From Deltaproteobacteria bacterium (GTDB taxonomy: Bacteria; UBA10199; JADGCS01), in assembly GCA_024233595.1 (NCBI GenBank), contig JACKPK010000011.1, forward strand, positions 1 through 61,289: 61,289 nucleotides of DNA, written 5' to 3'. Positions 51,828-57,994 of the stretch are shown one piece after another. The notes under the pieces were generated by a model, which was given only the letters and a program-made list of their open reading frames with translations, had not been told where the DNA came from and made no database searches. A program made the translations under genes and the position numbers. Every line of letters starts with the position of its first letter. The first letter of the stretch is position 1.

Positions 51828-51889
51828 AAAATTTTATAAAACAACAGCCTAAAGAGCCTAAGGCTAAAAGCCTTTGATCGTAGGCTGTT
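51820..51889. repeat. Direct repeat, copy 1 (tRNA-Arg 5' end and upstream flank)
   Basis: Seventy bases starting ACGAGGGCAAAATTTTAT and ending GTAGGCTGTT. It includes the first bases of the tRNA-Arg gene. Within it AACAGCCTA pairs with TAGGCTGTT. About 90 percent identical, without gaps, to copy 2 at 51977-52046. Confidence 0.85.
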
Positions 51890-51895
51890 ACACAA

Positions 51896-51982
51896 CCTCG
51901 TAGCGAAGGGACTGAGGTAACACGAATCGTTGAGTCAGCCTTAGGCTGACGATTACGAGGCGTGATCCCTTCAGGGACGAGG
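51896..51982. repeat. 87-bp imperfect palindromic element
   Basis: Nested complementary segments: CCTCGT (51896-51901) with ACGAGG (51977-51982), AAGGGA (51906-51911) with TCCCTT (51966-51971), AATCGT (51925-51930) with ACGATT (51949-51954), and a perfect centre GTCAGCC-TTA-GGCTGAC (51934-51950). It lies exactly between the two 70-bp direct repeats. It looks like a small MITE- or REP-type element. Confidence 0.7.
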
Positions 51983-52046
51983 GCAAAATTTTATAAAATA
52001 ACAGCCTAAAGAGCTTAAGGACGCAGGCCTTTGATCGTAGGCTGTT
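51977..52046. repeat. Direct repeat, copy 2
   Basis: Gap-free second copy of the 70-bp tRNA flank repeat with about seven mismatches, clustered in the middle. The copy is followed by GTTTTTTTT, so its AACAGCCTA/TAGGCTGTT pair could also work as a plus-strand terminator. Confidence 0.85.
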
Positions 52047-52118
52047 GTTTTTTTTCTTTAAACCAATTCTGGTCAAGCTAGTGAATCTCAAATAAAACTT
52101 CAAGAAGACAAGATTACC

Positions 52119-52208
52119 ATGAGCACCCATGGTTATTCTGATCGTCGGATCAGAAAGATTTTGGGTGAGAATGTGCGGCGGGTTTTGGGGAACGTTTTGG
52201 TGTCTTAG
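52119..52208 (+). pseudogene. C-terminal remnant resembling membrane dipeptidase (peptidase M19)
   Basis: A 29-residue frame ends MSTHGYSDRRIRKILGENVRRVL..., which fits the conserved tail of M19 renal-type dipeptidases (GYSDxDIxKILGxNxLRVL). The frame is open for about 19 codons upstream without similarity. No catalytic part exists, so this is a gene relic. It overlaps the 3' end of the nucleotidyltransferase gene by 4 bp on the other strand. Confidence 0.45.
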
Positions 52209-52726
52209 TTGTTCATAAAACTCTTCACAGCGTTCTCAACTGCCGGCCGAGTCAGGCGAGGGTACTTGGCAAAATCTTTGTCACTGATGCCTTTAACCAT
52301 TTTGTAAAGTTTCTTTAAATCGACAAGGTTCTTGTCCACCAAGGATTTTACATCGGTAATGTCAGTTGTGTGCGCCCGAACAATTTTGGAAAATGCCTGA
52401 CTGTAGGGATCAAAGTGTAGAAACTTAGCTTTGCCAAAAGTATCGATCAAAATGTGGCGTTTGGCTTCATCAGGAAGGTTTGGTACAAAATCGGTTGGTT
52501 TTGCTAATTCAATATTTATATTTAATTGTTCTTTAAGTTTTGGAATATGAGAAAAGAGCTCATTCATATCGCCTGTAATATCAATGTCTATGGTGCCTGC
52601 ACGAAATCCAAAAAGAATAGCTGTTGCACCACCTGTTAAATAAAAGGTGGCTGGTTTTTTAAGAACCTTTCCGACAGATTTCATAAAGGTTTGTAGTTCT
52701 TTTTCTGTGATGGTTTTTCTGGTCAT
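52205..52726 (-). CDS. DUF6036/AbiEii-like nucleotidyltransferase
   Basis: A 173-residue nucleotidyltransferase-fold protein. The motif is FYLTGGATAILFGFRAGTIDIDI: a glycine pair followed by the DxD metal residues, as in DUF6036 and AbiEii-type enzymes. Later segments (DEAKRHILIDTFGKAKFLHFDPYSQAFSKIVRAHTTDITDV) match the usual 'shared locus' organisation where the antitoxin neutralises the transferase. Start ATG 52726 overlaps the upstream gene's stop as ATGA, so the two are translationally coupled. I infer a toxin of a two-gene toxin-antitoxin-like pair; target and activity are not shown. Confidence 0.75.
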   Translation of the reverse strand: MTRKTITEKELQTFMKSVGKVLKKPATFYLTGGATAILFGFRAGTIDIDITGDMNELFSHIPKLKEQLNINIELAKPTDFVPNLPDEAKRHILIDTFGKAKFLHFDPYSQAFSKIVRAHTTDITDVKSLVDKNLVDLKKLYKMVKGISDKDFAKYPRLTRPAVENAVKSFMNN

Positions 52727-53205
52727 GCATACCACCGGCGATTTCGGTGTGGGCTATCTTTAGGGATTGTGGTTGTTGCTGCTAGGGCATCACAAAAACT
52801 ATCGAGCCGCTCTAACAAAGAACAAAAACGCGCGTAGGCCATGTCGCCGTGCTCGGCTTCCATGGCGCTAAAAAGAAGCTGTCTTGCGGATGAGTTTTTA
52901 AAAGAAACATTAGGAACGGGCACGCCCAAAAAACGTAGTTTGGGTTTTAGTTCCATTACGGCTAAGGCATTCACGCTTACTTGATTGCCCTCTATCAAAT
53001 CATTCAAACCGGCATCGACAATTTCGGCGCCAGGGAGAGCTAGAGATTTGAAATCACTTGCCCCAAAACGTTTGCGTACCCAACGTGTTGCAATCGCTTT
53101 GCGGGCTTGGGTAGACCGGGCCTTGGCACTTAGATTTTTGGCACGTTGTTCTCCGCCTTTTTTGCCAATTTTTTTTAAGTATTTTCGAATGGGATCTGTG
53201 CTCAT
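52723..53205 (-). CDS. Putative antitoxin-like DNA-binding partner
   Basis: A 160-residue basic-N-terminus protein. Residues 10-45 (KKIGKKGGEQRAKNLSAKARSTQARKAIATRWVRKRFG) resemble the GGxARAxxLSxxRRSxIARKAAxARW motif of plasmid and TA-linked DNA-binding proteins. The C-terminal part is unrecognised. It is the first gene of the pair, coupled to the nucleotidyltransferase. The promoter at 53215-53243 has its spacer filled by an inverted repeat, as expected for an autorepressed toxin-antitoxin operon. The transcript begins within a few bases of the ATG and no Shine-Dalgarno is visible. Confidence 0.7.
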   Translation of the reverse strand: MSTDPIRKYLKKIGKKGGEQRAKNLSAKARSTQARKAIATRWVRKRFGASDFKSLALPGAEIVDAGLNDLIEGNQVSVNALAVMELKPKLRFLGVPVPNVSFKNSSARQLLFSAMEAEHGDMAYARFCSLLERLDSFCDALAATTTIPKDSPHRNRRWYA

Positions 53206-53214
53206 GATGCTATG

Positions 53215-53243
53215 ATTTTATACTTAACGGCTAAGTATGTCAA
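53215..53243 (-). promoter_or_regulatory. Promoter with operator-like inverted repeat in its spacer
   Basis: Minus strand: TTGACA (53243-53238), a 17-bp spacer (53237-53221) and TAAAAT (53220-53215). The spacer is exactly TACTTA-N5-TAAGTA, a perfect inverted repeat. The start codon at 53205 is nine bases beyond the -10 box. Confidence 0.75.
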
Positions 53244-53339
53244 TTTCTAGGTTTTGGAGAGGAACCCTATGACGAAGGTCGTTAATCATTTTGGTAGCTT
53301 GATAGAGATAATGTCTCTTCGTTACAGATTCTGTGAACT

Positions 53340-54608
53340 CTATATTTTTTGCGCAATAGGTCTTTGTCTGGGGGTATTTTTTTGTTTTTCTTTTATTTGT
53401 GGAGGAGGTGCTTCGGTGGTTTCTTTGATCTCTAAAGGACCTTCTGGTTTTTCCCCCAACAGCTCTAATACTTTATTAATTTGCTTTAGGGCGACGGCAT
53501 CAGCATGGGGGGCAAGCAGAAGCCATCGAATCTCATCAAGGCTTAGCTTGTCATGATTTCTTTGAATAACCTTATCCTGAATCTCAGAGATGATTGATGG
53601 CAGCCTGATTAGGTCTTCCATTAATTCAATTTGTAGTGCCAATTTTTTTATTTTTGAATCTAGTTCGCGTCTTGTCTTATGTGCTTGTTCTGGGTTTACA
53701 TTCATAAGGGCTGCAAGAGCCGAATCTGGTGACGAAAGAACTCTGGCACTTTCTGTTAAGGCATCAAGTTCTGTTTTTGCACTTAATGTGGTTGTTTCTA
53801 GTTTTGCGTAAACTTCTGTACTGAACTGAACAGGCATTGTTTCTAGAGCAAGTTTTTTGGCAGTTTCAGGGTGATCATGAAGCCAACCCATGATGCTCTC
53901 AAAACTCAGGCGTTCGTTAATCCCCTGAAGGCCATGAATGTCATTTTCTAAAACTTTTCTATCTGTTTCTGCATTTTGACTTTGCATCAAATAGGTCGTG
54001 GTGAATAAGGCTAAGCCTAAAAACCCGGCTATAGCGGCAAATACCTCTGGGTGATGCCCTGCAATCACAGCCTTCATGGTGGCGTAACTAGTCAATATGC
54101 CGAGCATTGAGATAACCAGATCTTGTTTATGAGGACTTTGTTTAAGAGAACTTGGGTTGCTCACAACGCTGTGAACCAAATGTTGAAAAATGGGAATGAC
54201 AGCGAAAGAGATTAAATAAAACTTAGGATCAATGGCATGCAAACACCCATACAATAAAGCGCTAATAGAGCTCACAGCTAAATGAGCTGCTGAGGTCCGG
54301 GCCATGGTGCTTTTTGATTTGCTTTGATGAATGAGTGTGGAAAATTCGGCAAAATGGTCTTGTAATGAAAATCCTGGTTGCAGATATTTTTCTGGGGTGA
54401 GTTTCCATTTGTTGTCTAAGGAGGCATTGTGCTCCAACCATTTATGAAACGAAGGGTGTGTTCGTAGTCCATTAGGAACAGCGATTGCATTGATTCTGGG
54501 AAAGGGTTTCCTCGGGTCTTCCTGCGTGGTCTGCGGGGCAGTTGCATCAGGAATTCTCCTCAGATGATTTCCGAGCAGCTGAGCGTTTGATGGAGGAAGT
54601 GCTTGCAT
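53340..54608 (-). CDS. Unknown membrane protein with coiled-coil C-terminal half
   Basis: A 422-residue protein. Residues 1-110 are polar, with a conserved-looking LRTHPSFHKWLEHN stretch. Four hydrophobic segments follow (about residues 105-215; ISALLYGCLHAIDPKFYLISFAVIPIFQHL, then LVISMLGILTSYATMKAV and IAGFLGLALFTTTYLM). Residues 220-400 are helical, probably coiled-coil (LESAKTELDALTES-like, RRELDSKIKKLALQIELMEDLI). The tail is proline-rich. No family recognised. It lies alone between two nucleotidyltransferase TA-like loci, so it could be an effector or immunity protein of the island, but this is only positional inference. Confidence 0.65.
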   Translation of the reverse strand: MQALPPSNAQLLGNHLRRIPDATAPQTTQEDPRKPFPRINAIAVPNGLRTHPSFHKWLEHNASLDNKWKLTPEKYLQPGFSLQDHFAEFSTLIHQSKSKSTMARTSAAHLAVSSISALLYGCLHAIDPKFYLISFAVIPIFQHLVHSVVSNPSSLKQSPHKQDLVISMLGILTSYATMKAVIAGHHPEVFAAIAGFLGLALFTTTYLMQSQNAETDRKVLENDIHGLQGINERLSFESIMGWLHDHPETAKKLALETMPVQFSTEVYAKLETTTLSAKTELDALTESARVLSSPDSALAALMNVNPEQAHKTRRELDSKIKKLALQIELMEDLIRLPSIISEIQDKVIQRNHDKLSLDEIRWLLLAPHADAVALKQINKVLELLGEKPEGPLEIKETTEAPPPQIKEKQKNTPRQRPIAQKI

Positions 54609-54745
54609 GGCTAGGGTATCGCAACTTTTAAGCTGGAGTTGCGTGAATAATGAGGGGCGTTCAAAAGACCTTCGTCATACAAATCATACAAATCCATGAC
54701 GACGCAATATTTCAAGCATTTGAAATTATTGTATAAAAATATGAA

Positions 54746-54774
54746 TTGGTTTATTCGGAGTTGTTTGATATTAT
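54746..54774 (+). promoter_or_regulatory. Leaderless-type promoter of the RHH-MNT gene
   Basis: TTGGTT (54746-54751) and TATTAT (54769-54774) are 17 bp apart and six bases separate the -10 box from ATG 54781. No Shine-Dalgarno is present. The spacing repeats the layout seen before the genes at 2439 and 21840. Confidence 0.45.
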
Positions 54775-54780
54775 AGTATC

Positions 54781-55377
54781 ATGTCTGAGTTTTCTGGAAA
54801 ATTTGTTTTACGTTTACCAGTTGAGTTGCATCAAAAGTTAGCTGAAAGCGCGAAAATCCGAGGTGTTTCTCTTAATGCGTATTGTGCGTCGCAGCTTGAA
54901 TCTTGCTTACAAGAGGCTCAGGGTTTTTCCGTTTCGAGAAAACTAAAAGTCATTGAAAATCTTTTGAAGATTTTTGGCTCTGATTTGTTGGGAGTGGTTT
55001 TATTTGGATCTGCAGCACGCGGTGAAATGCGTTCTTCGTCCGACATTGATCTTTTGGTTATTCTTTCAGATGAGTGTGCTATTACAAGAGAGCTTTATTT
55101 AAAATGGGATGATGACGGAGATGATTTTGAAACCCCAATCATCAATCCTCATTTTGTGCATTTGCCAAATCCGCTTACGCAAGCAGGGTCTCTGTGGCTA
55201 GAAGCTTCAAATGAGGGAATAGAATTATTGATCATCGATTCTTGTGTTTCAGATACGTTACATCAGATCAAACTTTTTCAAGAAAATGGCGTTGTCGAAA
55301 GAAAAATAACACATGGCCATCCTTATTGGATATGGAATAAGGAAAACATTGAACAGAGGAATGTCGATGCAGAATAA
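54781..55377 (+). CDS. RHH (HicB-like) domain fused to an MNT nucleotidyltransferase
   Basis: A 198-residue fusion. Residues 1-45 (GKFVLRLPVELHQKLAESAKIRGVSLNAYCASQLE) match the ribbon-helix-helix DNA-binding tail of HicB-type antitoxins. Residues about 60-175 are a minimal nucleotidyltransferase with the canonical GSX10DXD motif (LFGSAARGEMRSSSDIDLLVIL). In HEPN-MNT systems the MNT protein is the antitoxin, modifying its HEPN partner; here it also carries a DNA-binding domain and could autoregulate the operon. A HEPN gene overlaps its 3' end by 11 bp. Fusion of these two antitoxin modules is unusual. Confidence 0.82.
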   Translation: MSEFSGKFVLRLPVELHQKLAESAKIRGVSLNAYCASQLESCLQEAQGFSVSRKLKVIENLLKIFGSDLLGVVLFGSAARGEMRSSSDIDLLVILSDECAITRELYLKWDDDGDDFETPIINPHFVHLPNPLTQAGSLWLEASNEGIELLIIDSCVSDTLHQIKLFQENGVVERKITHGHPYWIWNKENIEQRNVDAE

Positions 55378-55773
55378 AGATTTAATCCAAGATTATTTAA
55401 AGCGAGCAGAAGTGCGTTTGGAAGCAGTTGCTCTTCTTTTTAAAAGAGATTCTTATGCTGATACAGTTAGAGAAGCTCAAGAGGTTGTGGAGCTTTCTTT
55501 AAAAGCGCTATTGCGTTTTACTGCCATTGAAGTCCCACGCATTCACGATGTCAGTCAGATTTTGATTGAGAACAAATCAAAATTTTCCAAATCAATTCAA
55601 AAACAAATCCCAAAGTTAGCTAAAATCTCAAAGTCTTTGCGGCGTGATCGTGAATTGGCTTTTTATGGTGATGAAGACCTCACTCAAGTTCCTTTTACTC
55701 AAAAGACGACGCAGAAAAAACCTTGGAAGATGCTATTTTTGTCAAAAACGCATGCTTCTGCACCGTTAAATAA
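55367..55773 (+). pseudogene. HEPN-domain protein with frameshifted C-terminus
   Basis: From ATG 55367 (MQNKDLIQDYLKRAEVRLEAV) the protein matches HEPN-domain partners of MNT nucleotidyltransferases, ending in LRRDRELAFYGDEDL. In the current frame it then reads a non-homologous basic tail to 55801. A one-base shift at the CAAAAG run near 55694-55700 gives instead DDAEKTLEDAIFVKNACFCTVK and a TAA at 55771, a far better HEPN ending. So an A has been lost from the run, truly or by sequencing error. The HEPN core up to that point is intact, and no RX4-6H motif is visible; this is the YGD-type clade. Confidence 0.72.
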
Positions 55774-55840
55774 AAAAAATCCCAAGCTGTTGCCAACCTG
55801 AGATTTGTAAAAAAATCAATATTTGGATTTACTGATCAGA

Positions 55841-56307
55841 TCAGTCTTTTACCTCAACCCAAACTTCTAAATTATTTGTGTCGTCTTTTACAGAACGCAC
55901 ATTGTAACGCCAGTAGTTCATTTGACCGTACATAACGTCACGAACATGAGACGAACGCTTGTAAGCATTTTTGCTAGAGCCGTGAGCTTTGATGTTCACG
56001 TAAACTTTAGCCAAACCAAAAGCTTCCAAGTTGCTTTTCTTTTTATTGATGGTGCTGATGATGCGATCCAAACAACCACCTTGTTTGAACTCGTGATCAG
56101 TGTCGATGTTTTTGAAGTCACAAGCAATTTTTGAATGTTCTTGTTGATGTCATCAGCAATGGCTTTATTTTTAGCAGCGCTCACTGATTTGTTCACAACG
56201 TTATTCATTGTGGAATTGCCAGTGTTGATTTTAGGAAAGCCAGCGTAGGCATTTGCTGAAATAGCCACAGCGGCAACAACAAGAGCAATCTTGGTTAAGG
56301 TTTTCAT
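55841..56307 (-). pseudogene. Exported small protein gene with one frameshift
   Basis: From ATG 56307, with AAGGAG upstream, a Sec signal (TKIALVVAAVAISANAYAG) leads a helical segment ending DDINKNIQK in one frame. A second frame then continues IACDFKNIDTDHEFKQGGCLDRIISTINKKKSNLEAFG and reaches a TGA at 55841 with VWVEVKD. Adding one A to the CAAAAATT run near 56126-56132 joins them into a protein of about 155 residues. Two cysteines (in ACDFK and GGCLD) suggest a disulfide. No family recognised. The damage is a single-base homopolymer loss, so it may be an error. Confidence 0.65.
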
Positions 56308-56526
56308 AGGTTCTCCTTGATTTGTTATATAGATTCCAAACAACGTAAAAGTTTGAGAGCATTGGCGGCAAGCCCCCTTGATCCCAACCCCCAATTACGC
56401 TTGGTTTATCTCCCTAATGCGAAAATCGCTGATGACAAGGGATTTTTTGTTTGGTTTTGACCTATGATTTCATGGATTTGAGACCAGCTCTTGCTTTGCG
56501 AAGCAATCACGATTAGCTCAAAGATC

Positions 56527-57466
56527 ATGTCAGGATACATTTGCCAGCTTTTGATCAATCAAGAAGATTACCTTTTTTCTCGCCATCTCAATCGTATGGT
56601 TGACCAGCTTGTGCCTCAGGCCGATCGTGATTTTGGTTTGGTGCGCTTGTCGACCAAAACATCTCATGCTGGTGAATGGATCGACACCTTACAAACACCT
56701 TCGCTTATGTTTGGTGACCGTCTTCTTGTTTTGGAGGACATCGATAAAATCAAAAAAAGCGATCAAGACAATTTTGCCGCTTTTTTAAAAGAACACGACT
56801 TGCAAGCACATCTGATTGTCACTGGTTCTAAAATCGACAATACTGAGTTTTTACAAAGCGTTCAATAAAAAAGCAGAGGTCATTGAATTCAAAGCGCCTT
56901 ATGCCAATCAGTTGCCGCAATTTGTTGGCTCGGCTGCTAAAGAACTGAGTTTACAAATTGATCCAGATGCAGCACAAACTTTGGTGGATTTGGTCGGGGC
57001 CGATTTGCGATCGCTGGTGAGTGAATTAGAAAAACTCAAAGTCTTTTTACACCCCAAAACACAAGCCACAGTGGCGGATGTGACAGCTCTTGTAGGTTTA
57101 GGCGAGGAGTCAGCATTTGACATCACCAAAACTTGTCCTTAAAATCTTACGCTTTGGCTTACCAAACCATTAGGCGCTTTGGGGCAGGGAATCACCCATT
57201 AGCTTTTGGCTCTTATCACGGGGCATTTTCGTCGTGTGGTTTTGGCAAGGAGCTTTCTGTAAAGCGTTTGCCCGAAAAGACTTTAGCGCGCGAACTGGGT
57301 GTGCATCCTTTTTTGTAAAGGAATTATCTTGGCCAGGCCAAACAAAACCTTTGTCATTTAAAAAGTGATTACAAAAAATTTAATTGAGCTTCGTAAAATG
57401 CGATCATCCAGAGCCAGGCCCGAAACAGTCTTGCGTCAGGTTGTGCAAAACTTGGCTGTGGGCGGC
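56527..57466 (+). pseudogene. holA: Decayed DNA polymerase III delta subunit gene
   Basis: HolA opens the sliding clamp in the clamp loader. The first frame (56527 on) gives the N-terminal part to LIVTGSKIDNTEFLQSVQ; the next continues KKAEVIEFKAPYANQLPQFVGSAAKELSLQIDPDAAQTLVDLVGADLRSLVSELEKL to DITK; others supply LKSYALAYQTI, LITGHFRRVVLARSFL, VKRLPEKTLARELGVHPF and the C-terminal ETVLRQVVQNLA. At least five frame changes and in-frame stops separate them. The gene is dead, so a working holA must exist elsewhere unless the assembly is wrong here. The end position is approximate. Confidence 0.8.
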
Positions 57467-57566
57467 GTGAATCAGCGGCTATTTTTGTTTTTAAATAAGC
57501 TCGGCAGCAAAATAGGCTGGGGGGCGCGTCATCTGGGTCTTTGTGATAACCAATCAAAGATCATGT

Positions 57567-57674
57567 TCACGTAAACAAAAAAGCCAAAAAGCAAATCAGA
57601 ACGATCAAAGCAAAAAACTTGCCCAGTAAAAGCAATTGCCCACAAGGATCCAAAAGCGAAACTGGCTGGATCAT
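57567..57674 (-). CDS. Putative 35-residue membrane peptide
   Basis: A short frame starts at ATG 57674, overlapping the upstream gene's TGA as ATGA, and ends at 57567. It encodes a largely hydrophobic peptide, one predicted transmembrane helix (LLLLGKFFALIVLICFLAFLF) after a polar cap with a single cysteine. The overlap and hydrophobic content suggest a real, coupled small membrane protein. It lacks other evidence and could be chance. Confidence 0.4.
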   Translation of the reverse strand: MIQPVSLLDPCGQLLLLGKFFALIVLICFLAFLFT

Positions 57675-57895
57675 GATTTTAAAAAATGATCTTCAATACC
57701 TAGGCCAACGTATTCTTTTCCATACCAACGTTTGAGTCGGCAAAATAACAAAAAGCCCAGTTCCAGCACGGCCACTAAAACTAAAAGTTTAAATGCCGAT
57801 GAATGCTGAATGACCGCGTTTTCTAACCACAGGATCAGTGAAACAATGGTGAGAACAAGGTACAAAGCACTTTTGGGAGACAGAATTTTAGACAT
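57671..57895 (-). CDS. Small membrane protein, two hydrophobic segments
   Basis: A 74-residue protein with two hydrophobic segments (ALYLVLTIVSLILWLENAV and FKLLVLVAVLELGFLLFCRL) and a polar C-terminus (KRWYGKEYVGLGIEDHFLKS). AGGA precedes the ATG. No family recognised. It overlaps the 35-residue frame downstream as ATGA. Possibly a holin-like or envelope accessory peptide, but nothing specific can be said. Confidence 0.6.
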   Translation of the reverse strand: MSKILSPKSALYLVLTIVSLILWLENAVIQHSSAFKLLVLVAVLELGFLLFCRLKRWYGKEYVGLGIEDHFLKS

Positions 57896-57970
57896 GAGAT
57901 TCCTGTTTTAAATTTTTTGTTCTTAGAGAACAGTTGATTTACTAAGCTTGTCATTTGTTCAAGTTGTAGT

Positions 57971-57988
57971 GGCCGCTCGAGAGCGGCC
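57971..57988. repeat. GGCCGCT hairpin repeat
   Basis: GGCCGCT and AGCGGCC flank CGAG, preceded by GTAGT. It repeats the hairpin at 21136-21153, which has the same GTAGT flank. It stands six bases past the radical SAM stop codon on the minus strand and may help to terminate that transcript, although no T-run follows. Confidence 0.6.
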
Positions 57989-57994
57989 ATGGGT

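Noticed and set aside
51563..51877. Plus-strand frame with the motif IRTCDLRLRKPLLYPTELR
   Set aside because: It is the antisense translation of tRNA-Arg, a well-known false protein match.
51820..52046. CRISPR-like direct repeats near tRNA-Arg
   Set aside because: Only two 70-bp copies with a palindromic interval, no spacer series and no cas genes.
57369..57557. Minus-strand frame of 62 residues
   Set aside because: Antisense to the decayed holA 3' end with no ribosome site.
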